DNA from: Chloroflexota bacterium
GTDB taxonomy: Bacteria > Chloroflexota > Chloroflexia > Thermomicrobiales > UBA6265
Length of the DNA stretch: 17,764 nt
NCBI GenBank assembly: GCA_023423795.1
Contig: JAFAEX010000105.1
Coordinates: forward strand, 1 to 17,764
Direction: 5' to 3'
The stretch's first letter is position 1, and every line of letters begins with the position of its first letter. Made by a program: the position numbers and the translations under genes. The notes under the pieces are model-generated. The model was not told the DNA's origin, made no database searches, and was given only the letters and a program-made list of their open reading frames with translations. Below, in pieces: positions 1 to 7,267 of the stretch.

Positions 1-2
1 CC

Positions 3-380
3 GCTCCCGCTGCCGATCCTGCGCCGGCCGCGCCCACGGCCGAACCGGCGGTCGCGCCCGCTGCCGACGCCGCCGGTGCGCCGGCAGCCGAGCCTGCCGC
101 GCCGGTTGCGGACGCCGTTCCAGCGGCCGAGGCCGCGGTGGACATCCGCGATTTCGCCTACAACCCCAACCCGATCGAGGTGGCCGCCGGCTCGACCATC
201 ACCTGGACGAACCAGGACGGCGTGCCGCACACCGCCACCGCGACCGAACGCAGCGCCCTTCAGTCCGGCCTGATCCCGGCCGACGGCGGCAGTTTCAGCC
301 AGGTCTTCCCGACCGCCGGGGAGTTCTCCTACTTCTGCGAGTTCCACCCGAACATGAACGGGACGATCGTCGTCCGCTAG
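3..380 (+). CDS. Amicyanin/plastocyanin-like blue copper protein, C-terminal part (gene begins before the window)
   Basis: The reading frame is open from base 3 to the TAG at 378-380, so the N-terminus lies outside the window. The visible first 45 residues are almost only Ala, Pro, Glu, Asp and Val, a typical flexible linker of an exported protein. The last 80 residues form a cupredoxin domain with a full type 1 copper ligand set: the His in GVPHTATA, then Cys, His and Met in FCEFHPNM (Cys-X2-His-X2-Met, the amicyanin spacing). Such proteins carry single electrons outside the membrane. The partner cannot be read from the sequence. A strong hairpin follows directly, and the next gene also ends in a cupredoxin domain. 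The domain call is firm; the exact role and the anchor are unknown. Confidence 0.85.
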   Translation, partial: APAADPAPAAPTAEPAVAPAADAAGAPAAEPAAPVADAVPAAEAAVDIRDFAYNPNPIEVAAGSTITWTNQDGVPHTATATERSALQSGLIPADGGSFSQVFPTAGEFSYFCEFHPNMNGTIVVR

Positions 381-388
381 CAGGCGCT

Positions 389-423
389 CGCCCCGGCCCG
401 GCACACACGGCCGGGCCGGGGCG
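389..423 (+). terminator. GC-rich hairpin after the cupredoxin gene
   Basis: A perfect 14-bp stem (389-402 with 410-423) closes a 7-nt loop (403-409), starting 8 nt after the stop codon. There is no T-run behind it, so it is either a T-less terminator or a transcript-stabilising hairpin. It ends about 10 nt before the ribosome binding site of the next gene. Confidence 0.6.
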
Positions 424-447
424 TCCTGCCGCGAAGGAGGAGGCCGC

Positions 448-1350
448 ATGGACACGGCACGGATGCGGGCCGGCGCGGGCGCGATGCGCGGCGCGGCGCT
501 GCTGGCGCTGCTCGGCGGGGCGCTCGCCGCCGGGGCGATGTTCGGAAGCGAACCGGGCGCGGCGCAGGAGGCGTCGCCGGCGCGGCCCTCGCACATCCAC
601 ACCGGGGATTGCGACGAACTGGGGCCGGTGGTGCAGCCGCTGAACAACCTGAACGCCCCGGGGCAGGAGGTCATCGGCAACGACGAGGCGGTGGTGGCCG
701 AAGCGGCCTTCACCAACATCCCGCTTTCGCTCGACGAGATGGTGGCCTCCGACCACTCGGTCAAGGTCCACCTGTCGCGCGAGCAGATCGACGTCTACCT
801 CGCCTGCGGCGACATCGGCGGCACCCTTGCCGAGGACGGCGCGCTGATCGTCGGCCTCAAGGAACTGGACGGCTCCGGGTACACCGGCATCGCCTACCTG
901 CGCCCGTTGCCGAACGGCACGACGGATACCTCGGTCATCATCGCGAAGGTCATCCCGCGCAGCGTCGGGCCGACGGCAGCCTCCGCGCCGGCGTCCGCGC
1001 CCGCGCCGGGCACGCCGGCCGCCGACGGGGCCGACCACGGGGCGGACCACGGCGGGGCCGCCTCCGGGACACCCGAGGTCGCGGTGTCGCTGACCGAGTT
1101 CGCCATCGAGATGCCGGCCACGTTGCCGGCGGGGCCGGTGGCGTTCGCCATCAGCAACGACGGCTCCGCCCCGCACAACTTCGTGATCGAGGGCGACGGG
1201 TTCGAAGGCCGGTTGCCGACCCGGGTCGCGCCGGGAGCGTCGGCCACGCTGGAGGTGGACCTGCCGCCGGGGACCTACACCGTCTATTGCCCGGTCGGCG
1301 ACGGCGCCCACCGCTCGCAGGGCATGGAACTGACGCTGACGGTGACGTAA
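448..1350 (+). CDS. Secreted two-domain protein: CHRD-like N-terminal domain plus C-terminal cupredoxin
   Basis: 300 residues. The ATG at 448 follows AAGGAGGAGG (434-443) at good spacing. Residues 1-40 hold basic residues and then an Ala/Leu/Gly-rich hydrophobic stretch, so this is a signal peptide ending near GAAQ. Residues about 45-165 (from HIHTGDCDELG through IACGDIGG-like and SGYTGIAYL-type segments) resemble CHRD-like extracellular domains. Residues 166-205 are an Ala/Pro linker with DHGADHGG. Residues 208-300 are a cupredoxin domain with His243, Cys281, His288 and Met293. The Cys-X6-His-X4-Met spacing is wider than in plastocyanins, and a sulfocyanin- or oxidase-like site is possible. 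It probably binds copper outside the cell. It may share a job with the cupredoxin gene just upstream, but a hairpin separates them. Confidence 0.75.
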   Translation: MDTARMRAGAGAMRGAALLALLGGALAAGAMFGSEPGAAQEASPARPSHIHTGDCDELGPVVQPLNNLNAPGQEVIGNDEAVVAEAAFTNIPLSLDEMVASDHSVKVHLSREQIDVYLACGDIGGTLAEDGALIVGLKELDGSGYTGIAYLRPLPNGTTDTSVIIAKVIPRSVGPTAASAPASAPAPGTPAADGADHGADHGGAASGTPEVAVSLTEFAIEMPATLPAGPVAFAISNDGSAPHNFVIEGDGFEGRLPTRVAPGASATLEVDLPPGTYTVYCPVGDGAHRSQGMELTLTVT

Positions 1351-1457
1351 GGACGCGTCACTTGGCTCATGCTCGTATGGGGATTCGCGGCGACCGCGGG
1401 CAGGGAGTATCGTTCGTTCACTGGTACGGATGATCCGACCTCTCGTGGAGCCCGAGG

Positions 1458-3080
1458 ATGTCCGCATCGCGCGTCGCCGCGCACCCCAGCCCACGCAGTG
1501 AGGGGGACCTCGGCCCGTTCTTCGAATTGTCGGTCGATCCGATGGCGGTGGCCGACATCGAGGGCCGCTTCCTGCGGATCAATCCCGCGTTTCCCCGTGT
1601 CGTCGGCTGGTCCGAGGCGGAGTTGCTGGGGCGGCCCTACATCACCTTCGTCCACCCGGACGACGTCCCGGCCACGATGGCGGCGACCGCCGCCCTCGCG
1701 TCCGGGCGGCCGGTGCGCGGGTTCGAAAACCGCTACCGCCACAAGGACGGGTCGTGGCGCTGGCTGGCCTGGGACACCGTGGTTTCGGACGGCCTGGTCT
1801 ACGCGGTGGCCCGCGACGTGACGCAGCGGAAGCGGGCCGAAGAAGCACTGCGGGCGCAGGCGGCGTTGCTGGGCGCGGTGGTGGCCGCCCAGGCCGAGGT
1901 CGCCGTCGCCCGCCCCGATCCCGACGCCGTGATGCGGCTGGTGGCCGACCGGGCGATGCGCCTGACCGGAGCGGGCGCCGCGTCGGTCGCGGTCCGCGAC
2001 GGCGACGACGCGTTCTTCCCGGTCAACATCGGCTTCACGTCCCGGTGGGAAGGCGCGCGCCTGCCGATCGCCGACCTGCTGACCGGGGAGTGCCTGCTCA
2101 ACGGCCGGGTGCTGGCGGTCGATGACCTGCAGCAGGACGAGCGGCCGGGCTGGGCGGCGGCGCGGGCCTCCGGGATTCGCTCCTTCGTCGGGACGCCGCT
2201 GCGCCACGACGGGCGGGTCGTCGGCGTCCTCAGCGTGGCTTCCCACGAGGCCGGCAGCCTGGGCGACCGGGCAGTGTACGCGCTTGGGCTGCTGGCGGAA
2301 CTCGTCGGGGCGTCGCTCGCCCAGGCCGACGCCTTCGCGGCCTTGCGCACCGCCAAGGAGGCGGCGGAAGCGGCCGACCGCCTCAAGAGCGGGTTCCTGT
2401 CCACGATGAGCCACGAACTGCGCACGCCGCTCAACGCCATCCTCGGGTATGCCGAACTGCTGCTCGGCGGCTTCGGCGGCCCGCTGTCGCCCGACCAGGC
2501 CGGCGACGTGCGGCAGATCGTCGTCGGCGCCGAGCGGTTGCTGGCGCTGGTGAACGACGTGCTGGACCTGGCCCGGATCGAGGCCGGCGGCGTGGAACTG
2601 GAACCCGAAACGGTCGCGCTGCGCGAGGCGGTGGCCGACGTGGCCGCCGAACTGGCGCCGCAGGCGTCCGCCAAGGGACTGTCCGTCGTCGCCGACGTTC
2701 CCGACGGGCTGGTGGCGCGCGTCGATCGGCGGCGGTTGCACCAGGTCCTGCTCAACCTCGCCGGCAACGCGGTCAAGTTCACCGAGCGGGGCGAAGTCCG
2801 CTTCTCGGCGCGGCCGGTCGCGGACGGGGTGGAGGTTGCGGTGGCCGACACCGGGATCGGCATTTCGCCGCAGTCGCTGCCGCACGTGTTCGACGAGTTC
2901 CGGCAGGCCGAAAGCGGCACCACCCGCCGCTTCGGCGGCACCGGGCTGGGGCTGGCGATCGTCCGGAAACTGGTCGAGGCGCACGGGGGATCGGTGCGCG
3001 CCGAAAGCAGCCCCGGCGTCGGCTCCACCTTCACCGTCGTGCTGCCCGCGCCGGAGCAGCCTGATGCGACATCAGGCTGA
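1458..3080 (+). CDS. Soluble PAS-GAF sensor histidine kinase
   Basis: 540 residues with no membrane segment. Order of parts: PAS domain at about 20-135 (HPDDV, then a PAC-like KDGSWRWL segment and DVTQRKRAEEAL), GAF domain at about 150-295, HisKA dimerisation helix with phospho-acceptor His319 (SHELRTPLNAILGYAE), and a HATPase domain with N-box Asn433/Asn437, the G1 box starting at Asp464 (DTGIGIS) and the G2 box GTGLGLAIV near 494. All catalytic motifs are intact. It should autophosphorylate in response to a ligand or redox signal sensed in the cytoplasm. No receiver-domain or response-regulator gene is nearby, so it is an orphan kinase here. The ATG at 1458 has only a weak GGAGCCCGAGG ahead of it; no better start is seen before the PAS domain. 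Confidence 0.92.
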   Translation: MSASRVAAHPSPRSEGDLGPFFELSVDPMAVADIEGRFLRINPAFPRVVGWSEAELLGRPYITFVHPDDVPATMAATAALASGRPVRGFENRYRHKDGSWRWLAWDTVVSDGLVYAVARDVTQRKRAEEALRAQAALLGAVVAAQAEVAVARPDPDAVMRLVADRAMRLTGAGAASVAVRDGDDAFFPVNIGFTSRWEGARLPIADLLTGECLLNGRVLAVDDLQQDERPGWAAARASGIRSFVGTPLRHDGRVVGVLSVASHEAGSLGDRAVYALGLLAELVGASLAQADAFAALRTAKEAAEAADRLKSGFLSTMSHELRTPLNAILGYAELLLGGFGGPLSPDQAGDVRQIVVGAERLLALVNDVLDLARIEAGGVELEPETVALREAVADVAAELAPQASAKGLSVVADVPDGLVARVDRRRLHQVLLNLAGNAVKFTERGEVRFSARPVADGVEVAVADTGIGISPQSLPHVFDEFRQAESGTTRRFGGTGLGLAIVRKLVEAHGGSVRAESSPGVGSTFTVVLPAPEQPDATSG

Positions 3081-3121
3081 TCGGGCTGGAATCTCCGTCG
3101 CCGGTGGGCGGGCCGGCGACG
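3057..3121 (+). terminator. Two successive hairpins at the end of the kinase gene
   Basis: The first stem is 10 bp, perfect, with a 3-nt loop (3057-3066 with 3070-3079), and contains most of the kinase stop codon (TGA at 3078-3080). The second is 9 bp, perfect, with an 8-nt loop (3096-3104 with 3113-3121). Neither has a T-run. They most likely end or protect the kinase transcript. Confidence 0.55.
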
Positions 3122-3137
3122 CGGCCGGTCCGGTTTG

Positions 3138-3384
3138 TTCGGTATTGATTCGCCGTTTATTCGGCGGCGGTTTTCCCATGGACATGCGGAAACCGGGTTT
3201 CTTCGGCGACCCCCAGGCACCCACGCCGGCGCACCGGGGCGGTCGCTTCGGCGCGGGTGATCCGGGCGCCGAGGGTGGGAGGGGCCGCGAATAAAGTCCG
3301 TTTCGGCCGCAAAGGCGCGTACGTACGCGACGTTCCACGATCGAATAAATACCGAATAAACGCCGAATAAATACCGAATAAACT
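3138..3384. repeat. AT-rich CGAATAAA repeat cluster: four 11-bp tandem units plus an inverted copy
   Basis: Four tandem 11-bp units (3341-3351, 3352-3362, 3363-3373, 3374-3384) share YCGAATAAAYN. Another CGAATAAA lies at 3288-3295 and one in reverse (TTTATTCG) at 3156-3163, giving six exact 8-mer copies in under 250 bp of otherwise GC-rich sequence. The block 3138-3164 is the reverse complement of 3352-3378 with 25 of 27 bases matching. The units are one helical turn long, like iterons or tandem regulator sites; the function is unknown. Confidence 0.8.
3316..3329. repeat. Perfect 14-bp palindrome beside the CGAATAAA array
   Basis: CGCGTACGTACGCG reads the same on both strands and lies 11 bp before the first tandem unit. 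It may be a protein-binding site belonging to the array, but palindromes also arise by chance in GC-rich DNA. Confidence 0.5.
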
Positions 3385-3414
3385 CACCGCATCAATGCAC
3401 GTCGCGGAGCCCCG

Positions 3415-3456
3415 CCGGGTGGTTGCCTCCGCCGCCGGCCGCGGGCAACCACCCGG
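3415..3456. repeat. 13-bp inverted repeat (possible hairpin)
   Basis: CCGGGTGGTTGCC (3415-3427) is perfectly complementary to 3444-3456, with a 16-nt spacer. The right arm and what follows resemble 15905-15930: 13 identical bases, then a near match with one indel. This suggests a dispersed repeat family. Confidence 0.6.
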
Positions 3457-3600
3457 ATTCCGCGCGACCAGGCAGCCGCCCATCCGGCATCCCTCGTTCG
3501 CGAAGACCGGCGAGGGAAGGCTCGATCCTTGCCCGACGACGACGAACGGAGTCCCGGTTCGATCGGCCGGATCTCGTATCACCGGCTGCCCTGATCCGGT

Positions 3601-4512
3601 TCAGGATGCGCCGGCCGGTTTGCCGCCCAGCCGCCAGCGGGCGCGCGGCGGGCGGGCGAAGCGGCGCGCGCCGGCCACGCACAGGACGACGCCGAGCGCG
3701 ACGACGAGCATGGCCCGCGTCACCGGCTCACCGAGCAGCGACGCGGCCAGGGCGAAGCCGAAGAACGGTTGCAGCAACTGGATCTGGCCGACCGCGGCGA
3801 TGCCGCCCTGCGCCAGCCCGCGGTACCAGAACACGAAGCCGATCAGCATGCTGAACAGCGACACGTAGGCGAGGCCGATCCACGCCGGAACGCCGACGTT
3901 CGCGAACGTGGGCGGTTTCAGCACCAGCGCGAGCGGGGCCATCACCGGCAGCGACAGCACCAGCGCCCAGCAGATCACCTGCCAGCCGCCGAGGGTGCGC
4001 GAAAGCCGGCCGCCCTCGGCGTAGCCGAGCCCGCACGCGGCGATGGCGGCCAGCATCAGGGCGTCGGCGACCGGCGCCGCGGAGACCCCCTGCGCGAGGG
4101 CGAACCCGACGACGAGGGCGCTGCCCAGCCCGGAGAACGCCCAGAACGCCGGGCGCGGGCGCTCTCCCCCGCGCAGCACGCCGAAGGCCGCCGTCGCCAG
4201 CGGCAGCAGCCCGACGAACACGATCGAGTGGGCCGCCGTCACCTGCCGGAGCGCCAGCGCGGTCAGCAACGGAAACCCGACCACCACGCCACCGGCGACG
4301 ACCACCAGCGGGGCGAGGTCGGCCCGGCGCGGCCGTTCCGCCCGCAGGATCAGCAGCAGGGCCAACGCGACCACGCCGGCGATGGCGGCGCGGGCCACGG
4401 TGAGGAACACGGGATCGAAGTCCGCCACCGCCGCCCGGGTTGCCGGCAGGGAGCCGCTGAAGATCAGCACCCCGATCAATCCGTTGATCCACCCGCTGGT
4501 CGCCTTGTCCAC
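3601..4512 (-). CDS. EamA-family (DMT superfamily) membrane transporter
   Basis: 303 residues and about ten hydrophobic segments in two similar halves, the usual EamA build and length. Recognisable parts are the N-terminal WINGLIGVLIFSGSLPATRAAV helix, AHSIVFVGLLPLATAAFG at the end of the first half, and FVFWYRGLAQGG followed by QLLQPFFGFALAASLLGEPV in the second. Family members are mostly drug/metabolite or amino-acid exporters; the substrate is unknown. I chose the GTG at 4512 because GGAGGAG lies 6 nt upstream (4519-4525 on this strand). An ATG at 4539 would add nine residues but has no such site. The gene is divergent from a MocR regulator, an arrangement typical of a regulator and its target transporter. 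Confidence 0.88.
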   Translation of the reverse strand: MDKATSGWINGLIGVLIFSGSLPATRAAVADFDPVFLTVARAAIAGVVALALLLILRAERPRRADLAPLVVVAGGVVVGFPLLTALALRQVTAAHSIVFVGLLPLATAAFGVLRGGERPRPAFWAFSGLGSALVVGFALAQGVSAAPVADALMLAAIAACGLGYAEGGRLSRTLGGWQVICWALVLSLPVMAPLALVLKPPTFANVGVPAWIGLAYVSLFSMLIGFVFWYRGLAQGGIAAVGQIQLLQPFFGFALAASLLGEPVTRAMLVVALGVVLCVAGARRFARPPRARWRLGGKPAGAS

Positions 4513-4580
4513 GCTGCGCTCCTCCGTCGTGCCCGCCATGGTCGGCGCTGGCGGGCATCGGTGCCAGAGACACTTGCCGT

Positions 4581-4614
4581 ACAGTTCGCCCAAACTGTCG
4601 TGCCTACGGAGGCA
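4581..4614. promoter_or_regulatory. Candidate operator region between the exporter and the MocR regulator
   Basis: Two inverted repeats lie side by side in the short divergent spacer: ACAGTT-N6-AACTGT (4581-4598) and TGCCT-N4-AGGCA (4601-4614). The second contains the regulator's own ribosome binding site GGAGG (4608-4612). A dimeric regulator bound here could control both directions. No clear -35/-10 pair was found. Confidence 0.4.
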
Positions 4615-4620
4615 GTACGG

Positions 4621-6060
4621 ATGAACGGAGCCGCGGCGAGTCGCACCGAGGGCAGAACCCGGATCGGGGCGGTAATGACCGCGATCAGGCAGCGTATCGC
4701 GGCCCGCAGCCTCGCGCCCGGCGACCGGCTGCCCTCCATCCGCGCCTGCGCCCGGACGATGGGGGTGTCCACCTCGACCGTCGTCGAGGCCTACGAGCGC
4801 CTCGCGGCCGACGGCATCATCCGCTCGCGGCCGGGGTCGGGGTTCTACGTCGTCGGGCCGCCCGCCCCGCTGTCGCTGGCGGAGATCGGGCCGCGGCTCG
4901 ATCGCGCCGTCGATCCGCTGTGGGTGTCGCGGCAATCGCTGGAAGCCGGCGACGGGGTGCTCGTGCCCGGCTGCGGATGGTTGCCGTCGTCCTGGCTGCC
5001 GGAGGCGAGCCTGCGGCGCGCGCTGCGGACGCTGGCGCGGGCCGACGGCGAGACGCTCACCGAGTACGGCACGCCGCTCGGGCTGCCCGCATTGCGCCAT
5101 TTGCTGGCGCGGCGGCTCGGGGAGCGGGGCATTCCGGCGCCGCCGGAGCAGATCGTGCTGACCGAATCGGGCACGCAGGCGATCGACCTGGTGGCCCGCA
5201 TGCTGCTCGAACCGGGCGACACGGTGCTGGTGGACGATCCGTGCTACTTCAACTTCCACGCCCTGTTCCGCGCCCACCGGGCGGCGGTCGTCGGCGTGCC
5301 GTACACGCCGGACGGGCCCGATCTCGGCCGCTTCGAGCAGGCGGTGGCCGAACACCGGCCGCGGCTCTACGTCACCAACTCCGCGCTCCACAACCCGACC
5401 GGCGCGACGCTCTCCCCGGTCGTCGCGCACCGGGTGCTCAAACTCGCCGAACGGTTCGGCCTGACGATCGTCGAGGACGACATCTTCGCCGACCTCGAAC
5501 TCGCGCCCGCGCCGCGCCTCGCCGCGTTCGACGGCCTCGACCGCGTGGTGCACATCGGGAGTTTTTCCAAGACGCTTTCGGCGTCGGCGCGCTGCGGGTT
5601 CATCGCCGCCCGGCCCGACTGGATCGACGGGCTGGCCGACCTCAAGGTCGCCATGTCCTTCGGCGGCGGGCGACTCGGCGCGGAACTGGTGCTCCACGTC
5701 CTCCGCGACGGCAGTTACCGCCGGCACGTCGAGGGGTTGCGCGCCCGGCTCTCGCGCGCGATGGCCGAGGTCGCCGCCCGGCTCGCGGCCATCGGTGTCG
5801 TGCCGTGGCTCGAACCGAAGGCGGGCATGTTCCTCTGGTGCCGCCTGCCGGAGGGGATCGACGCCGCCGACGTGGCCCGCGACGCGCTGGCGGCGAACGT
5901 CGTGCTCGCGCCGGGCAACGCGTTCAGCCTGTCGCGGTCGGCCCACGGATTCATGCGCTTCAACGTCGCGCAGTCGCTGGGCGACCGCCTGTACGAGGTA
6001 CTGGCGGCGGCGATCCGGCGGCAGCGGTCCGTCGCGAGATTGGCTGAGCGAGCCGGGTAG
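4621..6060 (+). CDS. MocR/PdxR-type regulator (GntR HTH fused to aminotransferase-like domain)
   Basis: 479 residues. Residues 14-78 are a GntR-type winged helix (PGDRLPSIRACARTMGVSTS, then SRPGSGFYV). Residues about 115-470 are a fold-type I aminotransferase domain with the NPTG loop (HNPTGA), the Asp in VEDDIFADLE, the PLP-binding Lys317 in SFSKTLSAS, and a substrate-carboxylate Arg in FMRFN. All key residues remain, so PLP should bind. In this family the aminotransferase part senses PLP or an amino compound and usually no longer acts as an enzyme in the cell. The ATG at 4621 follows GGAGG at 8-nt spacing. The nearest gene is the divergent EamA exporter, its most likely target. The effector is unknown. 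Confidence 0.9.
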   Translation: MNGAAASRTEGRTRIGAVMTAIRQRIAARSLAPGDRLPSIRACARTMGVSTSTVVEAYERLAADGIIRSRPGSGFYVVGPPAPLSLAEIGPRLDRAVDPLWVSRQSLEAGDGVLVPGCGWLPSSWLPEASLRRALRTLARADGETLTEYGTPLGLPALRHLLARRLGERGIPAPPEQIVLTESGTQAIDLVARMLLEPGDTVLVDDPCYFNFHALFRAHRAAVVGVPYTPDGPDLGRFEQAVAEHRPRLYVTNSALHNPTGATLSPVVAHRVLKLAERFGLTIVEDDIFADLELAPAPRLAAFDGLDRVVHIGSFSKTLSASARCGFIAARPDWIDGLADLKVAMSFGGGRLGAELVLHVLRDGSYRRHVEGLRARLSRAMAEVAARLAAIGVVPWLEPKAGMFLWCRLPEGIDAADVARDALAANVVLAPGNAFSLSRSAHGFMRFNVAQSLGDRLYEVLAAAIRRQRSVARLAERAG

Positions 6061-6238
6061 AAGCCGACGAACGCCGGGCACCGGAATCATGTGGACTCCG
6101 TCTGGTCACGGTTGCCTTTCCCACCGGCAATGCCCAGTCGTTCGTAGGGGAGGGACGGATTCCCCCACCGATCGAGCGTTCCTCGTTCCACGGCGGGCCG
6201 CGTCCACCCCACGCTGTGGGCCCGGGGCGCGGACGTGG
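6061..6238. other. Spacer between convergent genes with a solo repeat arm
   Basis: The 178-bp spacer between the MocR gene and the convergent AviRa-like gene holds no gene. At 6140-6156 it has GTTCGTAGGGGAGGGAC, identical over 17 bases to the left arm of the palindromic element at 15700-15779. The rest of that element is missing here. Confidence 0.55.
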
Positions 6239-7021
6239 TTACGGCGCTTCCGGAGTGCTTTCGCGGCGCGGGGTGAACAGGTCGATCCGCCGCTTGCCGA
6301 TCTCGATCCGTTCGACGCGGGCGAACGCGGGGTGGGCCGCGCGCCAGGTCCGGTCGGTCCCGATGGCGACCAGCGCGTGCTCCGCGAGCACCGGCCGCAG
6401 GGCGTCGAGCAGGGCGGGGAGCGGATCGATCGGCGCGCCGAGGCCATCGGCGTCCTGCCAGGTGGCCGCGCGCCCGTGCGGGACATCGGTGACGACGAGA
6501 TCGACCGTGCGCGCGCCGAGGTGGGCGGTGAGGGCGGCATGATCGGTCGCGTCGGCCCGGAAGAGCCGGGTGACGATGCCGGCCGGTCCGGCCCGCTCGG
6601 CGAGCATGTGGCCGAGGACTTCGGCGTCGTTCGCGGCGTCCGCGTAGCCGGGCTTGCCGAAGTGGGCGGCGGCACCGCGCAACTCGGCGGCGCGCGCGGC
6701 CGTCCCGCCCGGCGCCAGCAGCGCGAGGTTGCGTTCCGCCAGCCCCAGCGCGTCGGGATCGACGTCCGAGCCGATCAGGGTCGCGATGGCGTCGCCGTGC
6801 AGGAAGCCCAGCGTGGCCAGCAGGTGGGCCACGCCGCAGCAGGGATCGTAGAGCGTCCACGGCGGCCCGATCCCGGCCGCAAGCAGCCGGGCGGCGCAGC
6901 GCTGGAAGACCTCGTCGGCCAGCCGCGCCGGGAAGGCGGTCCGGCCCGGCGCGCTGCGCAGCACGCGCCCGGCGGCGAAGGCGGACAGGTCGGCCCGCTG
7001 CGTGGCGAACCGGTACGGCAC
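6239..7021 (-). CDS. aviRa: AviRa-like 23S rRNA (guanine) methyltransferase
   Basis: 260 residues, close to the roughly 250 of Streptomyces AviRa, which methylates a 23S rRNA guanosine and gives resistance to avilamycin-type orthosomycins. Family landmarks seen: N-terminal YRFATQRADLS and LRSAPGRTAFPARLADEVFQR, SAM-binding DPCCG at 59-63, SDVDPDAL at 85-92, FGKPGY near 121, and the active-site region DLVVTDVPHG at 174-183. In that last segment AviRa, as I recall it, has LPYG, so Tyr is His here. The GTG at 7021 has AGGAGG 5 nt upstream and gives the family's usual N-terminus; a longer start at 7147 would add an unrelated tail. No antibiotic cluster surrounds it. The family call is good, the exact target base is inferred. 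Confidence 0.8.
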   Translation of the reverse strand: MPYRFATQRADLSAFAAGRVLRSAPGRTAFPARLADEVFQRCAARLLAAGIGPPWTLYDPCCGVAHLLATLGFLHGDAIATLIGSDVDPDALGLAERNLALLAPGGTAARAAELRGAAAHFGKPGYADAANDAEVLGHMLAERAGPAGIVTRLFRADATDHAALTAHLGARTVDLVVTDVPHGRAATWQDADGLGAPIDPLPALLDALRPVLAEHALVAIGTDRTWRAAHPAFARVERIEIGKRRIDLFTPRRESTPEAP

Positions 7022-7267
7022 GTGTTCCTCCTGTTCCCGAGCAGCCGACGCGGCCGGATCGGCCCGTCCCATTGTCCCAGCCCGCGGGTGCGTTCGGTCG
7101 GGACAAACGTGGTCGGGCCGCCCGGAGCCGGCAGCGGGAAGGAACACGGTTCGGCGTAACGGGTTGAACGGAGCGGCCCGTTCGACTCGCGATCACCGCG
7201 GGCCGTGCGCCCGATCGTTCCTCGTCAGCGTGCGCGTCGTCCGTCCAGATCGGTGATACGTGCCCTC

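Larger units (their letters stand above)
3122..3600. other. Gene-free stretch between the kinase and the exporter
   Basis: No open frame here looks like a gene: the longer ones lack ribosome binding sites, have no recognisable motif and run across the repeats. What the stretch does hold is the CGAATAAA repeat array and its inverted copy (3138-3384), a 14-bp palindrome, a 13-bp inverted repeat at 3415-3456, and a weak 7-bp inverted repeat (3567-3573 with 3593-3599) just beyond the exporter stop, which could help end the - strand exporter transcript. Confidence 0.6.

Noticed and set aside
295..2984. Long - strand open frames opposite the cupredoxin and kinase genes
   Set aside because: No motifs, Arg/Gly/His-rich composition, and the + strand genes have intact copper and kinase motifs.
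3341..3384. CRISPR-like direct repeats
   Set aside because: Units are 11 bp and directly adjacent with no spacers; there are no cas genes in the window.
3157..3582. Possible small - strand gene in the spacer after the kinase
   Set aside because: The frame runs through the repeat array and hairpins, has no ribosome binding site that I can see and no recognisable protein pattern.
4540..6090. Long open frame on the - strand opposite the MocR gene, continuous with the exporter frame
   Set aside because: It is antisense to a well-supported gene, its product is Arg/Pro/Gln/Asp-rich with no motif, and the exporter has its own start with a good ribosome binding site at 4512.
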